The notes under the pieces were generated by a model. It saw only the letters and a list, made by a program, of their open reading frames with translations. It made no database searches and was not told the DNA's origin. The position numbers were made by a program, and so were the translations under genes. DNA of 64,000 nucleotides from an uncultured Hungatella sp. Its GTDB lineage: Bacteria > Bacillota > Clostridia > Lachnospirales > Lachnospiraceae. Shown here in pieces: positions 18,260 to 27,876 of the stretch (positions are counted from its first letter, which is position 1; every line of letters starts with the position of its first letter). The DNA lies in contig CAJUPP010000005.1 of the NCBI GenBank assembly GCA_910588325.1, forward strand, positions 1-64,000, read 5' to 3'.

Positions 18260-18520
18260 TTAATTTCTCCTGCTTTCCTCATACTTTTCCCGCACGGCCC
18301 GGGCCAGCTGGTCGGCGCATGAGGTTCCTCTCTTTCCGCAGACATTGCCTTTTAAATATCCTTCGATCTGTTCCACGGTCATTCCGTCTACCAGCCGGGA
18401 AAGAGCCTTCAGATTCCCGTCGCATCCGCGGACGAAAGAGATGTCCGTCACCACATTTCCTTCCAGATTAAAAGAGATGGACGTGGGACAAATATTCTGG
18501 GGTGTTACGGTATAATACAT
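18260..18520 (-). CDS. TSCPD-domain protein (TIGR03905 type)
   Basis: An 86-aa protein that is all one TSCPD domain, a small Cys-containing fold also found at the C-terminus of some ribonucleotide reductases. The cysteines are at ICP, GCDGN and VCGKRGTSC. Stand-alone members have no defined role. It sits between the DUF819 gene and the desulfidase-like gene with short gaps (about 30 nt on each side), so a link to cysteine breakdown or its iron-sulfur cluster is possible. Confidence 0.85.
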   Translation of the reverse strand: MYYTVTPQNICPTSISFNLEGNVVTDISFVRGCDGNLKALSRLVDGMTVEQIEGYLKGNVCGKRGTSCADQLARAVREKYEESRRN

Positions 18521-18548
18521 AAATTCATCGCCTTTCTTCTCATCAGTA

Positions 18549-19712
18549 CTAACCTATGATCTTAATCAGCATCTGTGCCATTCCAATGGCAATAAATGTG
18601 CCTGACAAATCTCCCAGAAGGGACATGAGAACCGATACGGATACCAGGTTTTTGTCATAGGTGGCCGCAATAATAGGGGCAGACGCCACACCTCCTACGT
18701 TGGCAATGGATGCGATTCCGCAGGTATACAAGTCCAGCTTGAAAAGCTTCGCCATAAGAACCATGATAATAAAATGAATCACAAGAATCACAAAACCGGC
18801 AAGGATATAAATCGGAGCGTTGATTAAAGCTGCCAGGTTTACGTTGGATGCAGTCAAAATCAAAATCATATACAGGGAAATGTTGGATATCTCATCAATT
18901 CCCCGCAGCTTGCCCACATTAGTCAGGGCAAAACCGATACCGATAAAGGTGGCAAGCAAGATCTTCCAGATGCTGGCGTCAATAAAGCCGATTTTAGGCA
19001 GTATTGTAGACAGATATTGTGAAATGGTAGACACCATCATACTCATGCCGAGAATCAGCATCAAATCCAGATAGGTGGTTCTCTCCTGTTTCTGTGTGCC
19101 TTCCCCAAGCTTGCTTAAGATTTTCTCAATAGGCTTCATATCTGTCCTGGTCCATGTGTTAAACTTTGCCGCAAAGCCGCCGATGGCAACCAGGAACATA
19201 ATCAGCAGAGAATAGTTGATATTGCCCATCAGCAGGGTATAGGTCATAGACTCATCACTTACTCCCAGCGCACTTTTGACCGCCAGGAAATTCTGGGTTC
19301 CGCCCATCCATCCTGCTGCCATAGCCGAGAAAGCAAGATGGGTATCGCTTTCAAAGAATCCTCGAAAAATCAGAAAAGACAATATAAATCCCACCGCAAT
19401 CGAAAATGTGGCCGAAAAGAACGTCAGGGTAAGCCTCGGCCCAAGTTTGATGATTTCCTTCAGATTACACCTCAGACACATAAGGAAGATCATAACCGGA
19501 ACCAGATTGTTGATGAATGCGGAACGGGTGTTGGCTACACTTTCGTTCATCTCCCACACGCCGCAGGTATACATCACCATGGCCCCAATGTAGATCATAA
19601 TCACCGGAGGTATGAATTTGTAAAATTTAAAGGAATACTTATTGGTTACAACCAGTACGATTGCCGTAAAAAACAGCACAAAAGATATAAAACCAAAACC
19701 TGTTTGAATCAT
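18549..19712 (-). CDS. DUF819-family integral membrane protein, probable transporter
   Basis: A 387-aa protein with about ten hydrophobic helices and no signal peptide, matching the DUF819 (YjcL-like) family, which is distantly related to keto-gluconate permeases. The ATG at 19712 is chosen for its AAGGAGGGG site; the upstream TTG adds 8 residues. It directly follows the canonical desulfidase gene (27 nt gap). In E. coli the neighbour of cyuA is a cysteine importer of another family, so this may be a cysteine or related amino-acid transporter; the substrate is inference. Confidence 0.8.
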   Translation of the reverse strand: MIQTGFGFISFVLFFTAIVLVVTNKYSFKFYKFIPPVIMIYIGAMVMYTCGVWEMNESVANTRSAFINNLVPVMIFLMCLRCNLKEIIKLGPRLTLTFFSATFSIAVGFILSFLIFRGFFESDTHLAFSAMAAGWMGGTQNFLAVKSALGVSDESMTYTLLMGNINYSLLIMFLVAIGGFAAKFNTWTRTDMKPIEKILSKLGEGTQKQERTTYLDLMLILGMSMMVSTISQYLSTILPKIGFIDASIWKILLATFIGIGFALTNVGKLRGIDEISNISLYMILILTASNVNLAALINAPIYILAGFVILVIHFIIMVLMAKLFKLDLYTCGIASIANVGGVASAPIIAATYDKNLVSVSVLMSLLGDLSGTFIAIGMAQMLIKIIG

Positions 19713-19739
19713 AGCGATTACCCCTCCTTCGTTCAAATG

Positions 19740-21017
19740 CTATTCTTCTGTCATTATCTTTATTATTTCCTCATTGGTCTGTCTCATTCCCTGTTTTCCC
19801 AGACGGCCTACATTGAGGATGGTCTTCTCCACTCCTTTGGTCACAATACCGTCTCCTCCGTAAAACTGCTGGCCACACTGATACATATGGTATCCTAGGA
19901 TCCCTGCATCCACCGCCAAGGCAATCTTGCCGGCGCAGGAAGCTTTGGCCCCGTCGCAGACCACCCCCGACGCGATGGCCAGAGCATTGACAACGGTATG
20001 GATCACCTCTTCAAAACCCCCTCCACACAGATAGGCGATCCCGGCTCCTGCTCCGGCCCCGGCACTGATTGCCCCGCAATAAGCAGACAGACGGCCGATT
20101 GGTGTTTTCTGATGAATGGTTGTCAGATTAGAAAGGGCAAGAGCTCTGTATGTTTTCTCTTCCTTTGCCTTCAGTTCCTGTGCATATACCAGCACAGGAA
20201 CTGAAGCAGTGATTCCCTGATTTCCGCTTCCCGAATTGATAATCACCGGCATCTCACATCCGTTCATCCTGGCATCAGAACCTGCCGCCGCCATAGCCCT
20301 GGCTCTGGTCTTCACATCATTATGGCAGATTTTCAGAAGAACCGAGCCGATATTGGCTCCATACTCTCCCCTTAAGCCTTCTTCGGCAATTGCCAGGTTA
20401 TACTGGATCTGTGGTTTTAGTATCTCCTTAATCTCCTCTATATCTGCCGTATTGATAAAGTCCCAGATCCCTTCCATATTCAGCAGGCTTCTGTCTGTCA
20501 AACCTTTTTGGGCTTCATCAGCCACTTCCTCCTTCTTTAATATTCTCCCATTTTTTTCAATCAAAACCACATTGGTGTGAAAGCCTGCAATCCTCACCCT
20601 GGCATATGTATCTCCTTTGTAAAGCGTTATCAAAATATCAAAGGTTATTCCATGATCCACATGCCCTACCTTGATCTCCACATGATTCAGAAATTCCTTC
20701 ATCCGTTTTATCTGTTCCTTCGTCGTCCCGGAAATCACCTCCAGTCCTTTCGATGCATCTCCAGCAATGATTCCGGCTACGGCTGCCGCCGGAATTCCTC
20801 TCTGGTAATCCGTATTGGGTACCACGACGGATTTCACGTTTTTGATAATACTTCCGCTGGCCTCTACTACCACCCGTTCCGGCAGTTCCCCCAGGGTCTC
20901 CCTGGCAAGGGCCGCCCCGTAAGCAATGGCAATTGGCTCTGTGCAGCCCATTGCCGGAACCAGCTCCTCCCTCAGAATCTGAAGGTATGCCTGATATCTG
21001 GCATCCGTTTTTACCAT
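19740..21017 (-). CDS. cyuA: L-cysteine desulfidase (CyuA/UPF0597 family)
   Basis: A 425-aa cytoplasmic iron-sulfur enzyme that converts L-cysteine to pyruvate, ammonia and sulfide. The hallmark MGCTEP is at residues 23-28 (Cys25), and the cluster cysteines lie in SAYCG and VCDGAKASC near the C-terminus. It is the first gene of an operon with DUF819, TSCPD, a paralogue and a Crp regulator. Sulfide made here can feed metY and cysK downstream. The family also includes serine dehydratase-like members, so some substrate doubt remains. Confidence 0.9.
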   Translation of the reverse strand: MVKTDARYQAYLQILREELVPAMGCTEPIAIAYGAALARETLGELPERVVVEASGSIIKNVKSVVVPNTDYQRGIPAAAVAGIIAGDASKGLEVISGTTKEQIKRMKEFLNHVEIKVGHVDHGITFDILITLYKGDTYARVRIAGFHTNVVLIEKNGRILKKEEVADEAQKGLTDRSLLNMEGIWDFINTADIEEIKEILKPQIQYNLAIAEEGLRGEYGANIGSVLLKICHNDVKTRARAMAAAGSDARMNGCEMPVIINSGSGNQGITASVPVLVYAQELKAKEEKTYRALALSNLTTIHQKTPIGRLSAYCGAISAGAGAGAGIAYLCGGGFEEVIHTVVNALAIASGVVCDGAKASCAGKIALAVDAGILGYHMYQCGQQFYGGDGIVTKGVEKTILNVGRLGKQGMRQTNEEIIKIMTEE

Positions 21018-21127
21018 AACTTTTGTTTTTCCCCCTTTCCTCCTTTTTCGAAAAGCCTCTCTCCTGGATTCCTTATTTAGGAATTATACCCTACTCCTAT
21101 CCATACTTCAGTAGCCTTTACCACAAA

Positions 21128-21174
21128 ACAGAAAATCCTGGAAGCCGCTATTATTACAGCTGACTGCCAGGATT
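21128..21174 (-). terminator. Terminator of the YyaL-like gene
   Basis: AATCCTGG (21134-21141) pairs with CCAGGATT (21167-21174). On the minus strand TTTTCTGTTTTG follows the stem. It lies about 30 nt past the stop. Confidence 0.7.
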
Positions 21175-21203
21175 CCTTATTTTCGTGATATTGTTTTAAC
21201 TTT

Positions 21204-23141
21204 TTAGACGGAAAGCACATTAGAAGGTGCAAGACAGGTATGATTCCTGCAGACATAGAATGTGGTCCTATTATTTAACAGCGGATAATTTTTGTCATCA
21301 AAAACCGTAACAACATTAGCCAGCAGCGGAAGCCGCCCTTTTATATGCTCCAAATCTGTGGCATTTTTAAGGGCAATCACAATATGCTCCGGCGGCTCCT
21401 CATACATCAGCTTTGCAAACAGAAACATACTATGTCCCATGGGATACTCCCGGGTCCCAGCAGACATGTACCGGATTTGCTTTTTGGCAAGTTCTTGGTA
21501 CTCCTCTTTTTCCGTCAGCTGATACAATCTTACAAAATTGTATGCCATCATAGAATTTCCGCTTGGAACTGCCCTATCGTATCGTTCCTTAGGATTCATA
21601 AACAGTTCTGTGTTATCCGGATCAGAAAGATAGAAGCCGCCATTTTCATTATCTGCAAACCGTTTTACCGCCTCACGACAGAACTGCTCCCCCTTTTTCA
21701 GATACGCTTCGTTTAAGGAAGCATTATACAGTTCTATAAGCCCGGCCACATAGAATGCGTAATCATCCAGGAATCCGTTTTTCGAATGTTTTCCGCCGCG
21801 CCAGCTTGTGTAAAGATAGGTGTTCTCGCTTAAACTCCTTTCAAGAAATCTCTGTGCGTCTGAGGCTGCCTGAAGATATCTGTCATTCCCGGAAACCCTG
21901 TAGAGTACAGACAGTGCCCCTATCATCATGGAATTCCAGGAAATCAGAACCTTATCGTCCAGATGCAGCTTCCAGCGTTTTTTTCGATAGTGATACAGTG
22001 TCTCTAGCTCTGCATCCAATTTCCCATCAATGACATTGCTTTTTAGGAGATTGGGAATATTTACGCCCTCAAAATTACCGTCTTCTGTGATATCAAAGAT
22101 ATGGGCAAATTCTTTCCCTCTTTCTTCCCCCAGGACTTCCATAATCTCTGACAGGGCAAACGTATAATACTTCCCTTCCACGCCCTCACTGTCCGCATCC
22201 TGGGCACTATAAAACCCGCCGTCGGTGGAAGTTAATTCCCGGCACACATACCTGGCAATTTTCTCGGCGGTATCCAGATATATGGAATTTTGAGTCATGG
22301 AATAGGCCGATGCATATGCTGTCATCAACAGTGCATTGTCATATAACATTTTCTCAAAGTGAGGCACGAGAAAACGCCGGTCCGTGGAATATCTGGAAAA
22401 ACCATATCCGATGTGATCAAAGATACCGCCTTTACGCATCTGCAAAAGTGTCTTTTCCACCATTCCCAGTACTGCCGGATCCGATTTTCTCTCTGCATAC
22501 AGCATCAGAAACAAAAGATTATGAGCTGTGGGAAACTTGGGAGCATCGCCGAATCCTCCATATACACGGTCAAAATTGTCAGAGAACATCCGGACTCCCT
22601 TTTCTATAAGACGGTCCTCTTCCCCACTCTGGTATCCGGGTATCCGCTGCTGCAAATGAGCGATTATCCGATCAGCCGAATCCAGAAGTTTTCTCCGGCT
22701 TATGTTCCACCGGCCGGATATCTCATTTAGCAGGTCAATAAATCCCGGCATGCCGTACCGTGACCGTACCGGAAAATATGTGCCGGCCAGAAACGGCTTT
22801 TTATCCCACGTCATGAAAATACTCATGGGCCAGCCGCCGCTTTCGGTAAATGCCTGACACACCGCCATATACACACTGTCAATATCGGGCCGCTCCTCAC
22901 GGTCTACTTTTATGGAAATAAAATATCGGTTAAGAATTTCGGCTGTTTTCTTATCTTCAAAGCTTTCATGAGCCATTACGTGGCACCAATGACAGGTGCT
23001 GTAGCCAACACTCAAGAAAACCGGTTTCTCTTCTTTTCTGGCTCTTTCAAAAGCCTCCTCACACCATGGATACCAGTCCACAGGATTCTCTGCGTGCTGC
23101 AGCAGATATGGGCTTGTCTCATTTTTCAGATGATTACTCAT
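21204..23141 (-). CDS. Thioredoxin-domain protein, YyaL/DUF255 family
   Basis: A 645-aa protein with an N-terminal thioredoxin-like domain (about 1-165) carrying CHWC at 50-53, followed by an (alpha/alpha) toroid domain like N-acylglucosamine 2-epimerases. The family is conserved from bacteria to human SPATA20, and its reaction is not established. The start at 23141 has a GGAAGGA site; the upstream start at 23183 adds an atypical 14 residues. It is a single gene with its own terminator, not obviously linked to its neighbours. Confidence 0.92.
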   Translation of the reverse strand: MSNHLKNETSPYLLQHAENPVDWYPWCEEAFERARKEEKPVFLSVGYSTCHWCHVMAHESFEDKKTAEILNRYFISIKVDREERPDIDSVYMAVCQAFTESGGWPMSIFMTWDKKPFLAGTYFPVRSRYGMPGFIDLLNEISGRWNISRRKLLDSADRIIAHLQQRIPGYQSGEEDRLIEKGVRMFSDNFDRVYGGFGDAPKFPTAHNLLFLMLYAERKSDPAVLGMVEKTLLQMRKGGIFDHIGYGFSRYSTDRRFLVPHFEKMLYDNALLMTAYASAYSMTQNSIYLDTAEKIARYVCRELTSTDGGFYSAQDADSEGVEGKYYTFALSEIMEVLGEERGKEFAHIFDITEDGNFEGVNIPNLLKSNVIDGKLDAELETLYHYRKKRWKLHLDDKVLISWNSMMIGALSVLYRVSGNDRYLQAASDAQRFLERSLSENTYLYTSWRGGKHSKNGFLDDYAFYVAGLIELYNASLNEAYLKKGEQFCREAVKRFADNENGGFYLSDPDNTELFMNPKERYDRAVPSGNSMMAYNFVRLYQLTEKEEYQELAKKQIRYMSAGTREYPMGHSMFLFAKLMYEEPPEHIVIALKNATDLEHIKGRLPLLANVVTVFDDKNYPLLNNRTTFYVCRNHTCLAPSNVLSV

Positions 23142-23284
23142 AGGATCCTTCCTTTCGTATAAACCAATGCAATAATCGTTCACAGATGAACGTGCCAGTA
23201 CATTATTATACTTATCTGGTCAAATCTTATACCGTTTGCCTCATATCTCTTGCTTCATACCTCTTGACTTTTATTTCTTGTCTA

Positions 23285-23740
23285 TCACCTGTGGATATAC
23301 ATTCTTGACATATATGATTCCCCATCTCCCTGAACCATGCACAGAAATTCCCAACCATAACGCTCATAAAAAGAGGTATGATCTGTCAACAGATATAAGG
23401 TATCGATTCCTTGCTCCTTCATATCCCTGCACACATAATCCAGAAGCGCCCCTGCCACTCCCCGGCCTCTTCTGCCTTCCTCTGTATATACTGCACACAC
23501 ATTGGGGGCAAGGTCCTTCCGGTCATGGAAATCATTTTCAATGACTCCCATTCCTCCGATAATCTCAACCCCCTCCACTGCCATATACCATTGGGGAACC
23601 GGCCCTTTCTTTTCCAGACATTCCTCCATGCTTTCAAGATAAGCCTTCAAAGGAATTCCCCATTTTTCGTGAAACCACCTGGCAGCCTGCTCTTTCATTT
23701 CAGGCATCTCTGCCAGGCGGATTATTTTATATTCCATCAA
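23285..23740 (-). CDS. GNAT-family N-acetyltransferase
   Basis: A 151-aa protein with a complete GNAT fold. The acetyl-CoA-binding motif is GRRGRGVAGALL near residue 90, and a C-terminal YERYGWEF segment is typical. It would transfer an acetyl group to an amine of unknown identity. It is a single gene between two larger loci. Confidence 0.88.
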   Translation of the reverse strand: MMEYKIIRLAEMPEMKEQAARWFHEKWGIPLKAYLESMEECLEKKGPVPQWYMAVEGVEIIGGMGVIENDFHDRKDLAPNVCAVYTEEGRRGRGVAGALLDYVCRDMKEQGIDTLYLLTDHTSFYERYGWEFLCMVQGDGESYMSRMYIHR

Positions 23741-23805
23741 AAACTTCCTCCCGGATTGTATGATCCTTCCTGCTTCTTTTCACTCTCCCACTCATAGTCA
23801 TCCCA

Positions 23806-23847
23806 GATAAATGCCAGAACCCTTGATTTTACTTAGGATTCTGGCAT
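23806..23847 (-). terminator. Hairpin after the ABC-linked toroid gene
   Basis: ATGCCAGAA (23811-23819) pairs with TTCTGGCAT (23839-23847). It lies about 45 nt past the end of the gene at 23892. The U-run after the stem is weak. Confidence 0.55.
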
Positions 23848-23891
23848 TACCCCTTTCACTTCAAACTCATATTCCCAGACGTTGGCCGCCG

Positions 23892-25541
23892 TCAGAGCCT
23901 CTGTGACCCGCAAAGCCGTATCCTCAAAGTCCTGTCAAACTCCGTAAGATCCGTGCAGTACACCATAAAACAGTCACCTGACTCCGCCTGGCTTCCAGCC
24001 ATCCCGGCGGTAAATCTGTGAACGGCAAATCCCGGCCCGATCCTCAGACTTTCATCCAGGTTTCCAAAATATCCTTCCCCGCTTCTAAGTATCATGCATC
24101 CGCCGTTCCAGGACTTCATCTGAAACTCTTCCCCCTGGACATAGTCTGCCCCCCGGACTGCCAGCTCCACCCGGAAAGGCGCTCCCTGCACCCCGCTTAC
24201 CTTCATCTGAAGCTCTATACCATCATTGATATCGACAACTTTCACCTGAAGCTTAAGATCCGGCCCGGCAAGCTTTTTCCGACTGTTATTGTCCATCTCC
24301 CACCAGTCACTACTCTCTGGCTTCTCCTGAAACGGCAGATAATACCAGCCGTGCATCACCTGGGTCAAAAGGTATCCCCTTCCGTCCGGCAGCTCCTTTA
24401 GAGTCTCTGCCTGAAATGCCCTGTGTTCAAAAAAACCCCCTGCAAGCCTTACCTCCACACTGACACTTTCCCCTGTAAAATGCAAAAATCCTGGCTTTCC
24501 TGTCATAAGAGTATACAGGTATCCCCCTTTTCTCACCCGGGCGATCCCGGAGCTTTTATACAGACACTTAAAATTCCCCTGCTTCCATATACCCTTATGT
24601 TCCACATCTATCCATTCCGGATGATTCATATACACAATCAGCTGATCCGGAGCAAGAATCCTCTTCTCTCCCACCATCTGAAAAATAAAATTAGCCATAT
24701 CCAAAAATTCCGGAATATCCATGACAATCCCCATCTCCAGATATTCCGAATAGTAATTCTTGGGAAATACCACCATCCCGTTGTCCCACCGGGTAGAATT
24801 TCCGGTAAAAATACTGCCGTCTGGCTCAATATATGTAAGCATCATCCGTAAATTTCTGACCGCATACTCATAATACGCCTTATCCCCTGTCACATTTCCT
24901 ATGGTAATCATGGCGTCATTGTTGATGCGGTTATAATTGCCGGAAGATTTCTCCGAATACTCCCCGTCCTCACTGCAGTCAATCCCCTCAAGAAGATACG
25001 CCTTAGCCCTCTCCCCCAGGCTGTCATCGCCGAAATATTCGCCATACTGAATCAGCTGGGAAGCAATGGCCCACCGGTGGTTAGGCGTATGAAAACCACC
25101 TATGCAGATTCCCCTGGCCCCTTTCTGTGCGATCCCCCGAAGCAGCCGGTAAATCTCCTCTTCCTCCTCTGTCTTCCGGTTCCTTTCCAGATAAGCAAGA
25201 TAAGGATATATTCTTTTTAAAATAAATGCCGTGTCCGGTGCAGAATCAAAATTACATGAAACCAGATCGAACAAACCATTCTCATGCTGACATTTTCCCG
25301 CAAATACAAGGCCGTCCCTTATCATGGAAAAAATCTCTCCGTCGCGATAAAGGCAGGAATCCGGATTACAGTATGCCCCCATGGCGGAAGTAGCCCGGTA
25401 AATCGTATATTTCGCCTGAACAATCCCGTTTTCCGCCATAATCCCGCCGTAAAAATTCCTGGGCTCTTTCATCTGATCCCTCACGGCCCTTTTCGCCCTT
25501 TCTTCCGTATCTTTAAGCATCCTTTCATAATGTTTCCTCAC
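23892..25541 (-). CDS. Polysaccharide-lyase-like (alpha/alpha) toroid protein
   Basis: About 549 aa with no signal peptide. Residues 1-330 look like an (alpha/alpha) toroid with GFHTPNHRW and NYNRINNDAM motifs, followed by a beta-sandwich, as in heparinase II/III-like lyases. It would cut or process uronic-acid-containing oligosaccharides inside the cell. It is the last gene of the ABC operon and probably acts on the imported sugar. The start is uncertain: GTG at 25541 has AGGAGAAGG, ATG at 25562 has AAAGG, and ATG at 25592 lies inside a terminator hairpin. Confidence 0.65.
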   Translation of the reverse strand: MRKHYERMLKDTEERAKRAVRDQMKEPRNFYGGIMAENGIVQAKYTIYRATSAMGAYCNPDSCLYRDGEIFSMIRDGLVFAGKCQHENGLFDLVSCNFDSAPDTAFILKRIYPYLAYLERNRKTEEEEEIYRLLRGIAQKGARGICIGGFHTPNHRWAIASQLIQYGEYFGDDSLGERAKAYLLEGIDCSEDGEYSEKSSGNYNRINNDAMITIGNVTGDKAYYEYAVRNLRMMLTYIEPDGSIFTGNSTRWDNGMVVFPKNYYSEYLEMGIVMDIPEFLDMANFIFQMVGEKRILAPDQLIVYMNHPEWIDVEHKGIWKQGNFKCLYKSSGIARVRKGGYLYTLMTGKPGFLHFTGESVSVEVRLAGGFFEHRAFQAETLKELPDGRGYLLTQVMHGWYYLPFQEKPESSDWWEMDNNSRKKLAGPDLKLQVKVVDINDGIELQMKVSGVQGAPFRVELAVRGADYVQGEEFQMKSWNGGCMILRSGEGYFGNLDESLRIGPGFAVHRFTAGMAGSQAESGDCFMVYCTDLTEFDRTLRIRLCGSQRL

Positions 25542-25570
25542 AACCGTTCCTTCTCCTTTCATAGTTCCTT

Positions 25571-25606
25571 TAAAAAATTGGGCAGCCGCCATAAACAGCG
25601 GCTGCC
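25571..25606 (-). terminator. Intra-operon terminator after the binding-protein gene
   Basis: GGCAGCCGC (25581-25589) pairs with GCGGCTGCC (25598-25606), followed on the minus strand by CAATTTTTT. Such a hairpin commonly lowers expression of the downstream enzyme relative to the binding protein. Confidence 0.8.
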
Positions 25607-25616
25607 TTCTCCCTCA

Positions 25617-26978
25617 TTATTCATGAACATTAGACAAAATCCCCAGATGCTCCTTCACCACATAATCCATAACCCCGTCACTGTCAAGCTCTCCGCCGAT
25701 AGCTCTGTCAAACGCGTCTCTCACAATATTGTCCACATTCTCTCCCGTATGCTTTGTAAAAATAGAGGAATCATACCGGGGCTGCGTAATACTGTTGTTG
25801 ATTTCCATATTAAAGATATCAAGCCCTTCTACCGTATAAGCAGGGTTAATCCCTGTCTTTCCCGGAAGATAATTGCCTGTCTCACAGTATAGGGTGTAAT
25901 TCTCCGGCTGATAGAACCACTCCAGGAAATAAATTGCATCCTCCTCAAGCCCGGTTCCGTCCATAGCATACAGATAATTTCCGCCCAGGCAGGTAGCCGC
26001 ATTCTGCTCCTTGGGCATCAGCACCGGACACCACTCAAAATCCGTAATATTGGTTGTATAATCATTCATACACCAGTTTCCTGCCAGATGGGCTGCCACT
26101 GTACCTGTCTTAAACACATCCTGGGCATTCTCCGTGCCTGCGCCTACGGAAGCCTTGGAAATTCCGCCGTCCTTATACATATCCAGGATAAAATCAATTC
26201 CCTTCTTGGTTTCCTCACTGCGGAACGCAAATCTTGTCTCATCTGCCGGGTCAAAATAATTCATGCCGAACTGATACAGAATGGTTCCGATTCTCTGTTG
26301 GGAATGGTCGATAACCAGCCCTGTGTTCACATTGTCATTCTTCTCTACCACTTCATTGACTGCAGCCACAAACTCGTCCCAGGTCCATCTCTCATCCTCT
26401 GTCAGAGGATACGCCACCCCTGCCGCGTCAAATGCCGTCTTGTTAATAAATAATCCTACTGCCGTGGTATTGATGCTGGTTGCATAGATCTTGCCCTCAT
26501 AGGATACGTCCAGCAAAAAATCATCCTGTGTCAGGCTGGAACCGTCAAGGGGAAGTACATAGTCAATATAGTTTCTGAAATTGGAAAGCTTGATTAACGC
26601 CGGAAGCTCTCCCACAGCCGCCCGGTTCTGAATCTGAGTCTGCATGTCTGCGTATGCGATCTCATTCATCTTCACCTGGATGCCCTTGTCCTTGTGTTCC
26701 TCGTTAAATTTCGCAACCACCGTTGCCATGGCGCCGCCTTCCAGGGTGTCATCGGAAATCAGAAGCTCCAGTTCCACCGCATCCTTTCTTGCCTCAGGTG
26801 CTGCTGTGGTCTCTTTTGCCCCCCCGTCTGCCGCCGCAGTGGATGCCGGGGCAGCCGTCGTCCCGCTTTTGCCTCCTGCACTGTCTCCTCCTTTGTTCCC
26901 GCATCCGCTTACTATTACAGATGCCGCCATCAGTACCGCTGCCATTGCTGCTGTTCTTTTTGCTGTTTTCTTTCTCAT
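25617..26978 (-). CDS. Sugar ABC transporter substrate-binding lipoprotein
   Basis: A 453-aa lipoprotein with a lipobox IVSGC (Cys26) and a Ser/Thr/Ala-rich linker at 30-65. The body is a family 1 extracellular solute-binding protein. It captures a carbohydrate, probably an oligosaccharide, and passes it to the two permeases encoded upstream. No ATPase gene is in the operon, as is common when a shared MsmK/UgpC-type ATPase exists elsewhere. Confidence 0.92.
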   Translation of the reverse strand: MRKKTAKRTAAMAAVLMAASVIVSGCGNKGGDSAGGKSGTTAAPASTAAADGGAKETTAAPEARKDAVELELLISDDTLEGGAMATVVAKFNEEHKDKGIQVKMNEIAYADMQTQIQNRAAVGELPALIKLSNFRNYIDYVLPLDGSSLTQDDFLLDVSYEGKIYATSINTTAVGLFINKTAFDAAGVAYPLTEDERWTWDEFVAAVNEVVEKNDNVNTGLVIDHSQQRIGTILYQFGMNYFDPADETRFAFRSEETKKGIDFILDMYKDGGISKASVGAGTENAQDVFKTGTVAAHLAGNWCMNDYTTNITDFEWCPVLMPKEQNAATCLGGNYLYAMDGTGLEEDAIYFLEWFYQPENYTLYCETGNYLPGKTGINPAYTVEGLDIFNMEINNSITQPRYDSSIFTKHTGENVDNIVRDAFDRAIGGELDSDGVMDYVVKEHLGILSNVHE

Positions 26979-27044
26979 GTTTTTCCTCCTTATATTGTAT
27001 GCATTCTCAGAATCTCTTCTGCACCTGCCTTTGGGGTTTTGCCG

Positions 27045-27863
27045 TCATCCCTTAACGCCGGACGACATGTTGGCTGTCATAATCTGCTTGTTAAAAATAA
27101 TAAATACAATTAACACCGGAATCATAGTGATCACGGATGCGGACAGAAGCACGGTCCAGTTTACTGCCTCCGCCCCAGAAAGGGTGCGAAGGGCCAGCTG
27201 CAGCGTATATTTCTCCGGTGTCCGAAGGGCTAAAAGAGGCCAGATATAGTCATTCCATCTCCACCGGAAGCTGAAGATAGCCAGGATTGCCACCTGAGCC
27301 CTGCAGATAGGAAGCATGAGGCTGGTAAAAATCCTTCCCTCATTGGCGCCGTCTATTCTGGCGGATTCAATCAGCTCATTAGGCACTGTGATAAAAAATT
27401 GTCTCATAAGAAAAACTCCGGTCATGGTTCCCACCGTAGGGATAATACAGCCCCACAGGGAATCATACAGCCCCAGCTTATACAGCACCGTAAAGCTTGG
27501 CCTCATGATAACCTCTGTGGGCAGCATGGTAGTGGCTAAAAGACAGAAGAAAAATACATTCAGCCATTTATACTTGTATTTTGCCAGGGCATATCCGCAC
27601 ATGCTGCTCATAAGAATGGTAATCACAGAAGCTACCAGGGTAATAAACGAGGTATTGAAAATATACCGCAGGAAATTAAACTGTTCCAGCGCCGCCTCAT
27701 AGTTGGCTAAAGTAAACACTTCCGGAAAAAAGGTAAGGGGATAACGGAACAATTCGTTGCCGCCCTTAAAAGAGCTGACTAACAGCCATAGCACCGGAAA
27801 AATCCATATAAACGCCACACCAAAGGATATGACATACTTTAAAACACTCTTTAACTGTTTCAT
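27045..27863 (-). CDS. Sugar ABC transporter permease (MalG type)
   Basis: A 272-aa permease with six helices and the EAA loop (ESARIDGANEGRIF). It forms the channel with the product of the upstream gene. The start at 27863 is chosen since the earlier in-frame start overlaps the MalF-type gene too far and adds an unlikely N-terminus. It overlaps the end of that gene slightly in the operon order MalF-MalG-binding protein-toroid enzyme. Confidence 0.92.
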   Translation of the reverse strand: MKQLKSVLKYVISFGVAFIWIFPVLWLLVSSFKGGNELFRYPLTFFPEVFTLANYEAALEQFNFLRYIFNTSFITLVASVITILMSSMCGYALAKYKYKWLNVFFFCLLATTMLPTEVIMRPSFTVLYKLGLYDSLWGCIIPTVGTMTGVFLMRQFFITVPNELIESARIDGANEGRIFTSLMLPICRAQVAILAIFSFRWRWNDYIWPLLALRTPEKYTLQLALRTLSGAEAVNWTVLLSASVITMIPVLIVFIIFNKQIMTANMSSGVKG

Positions 27864-27876
27864 CCCTTCTCTCCTT

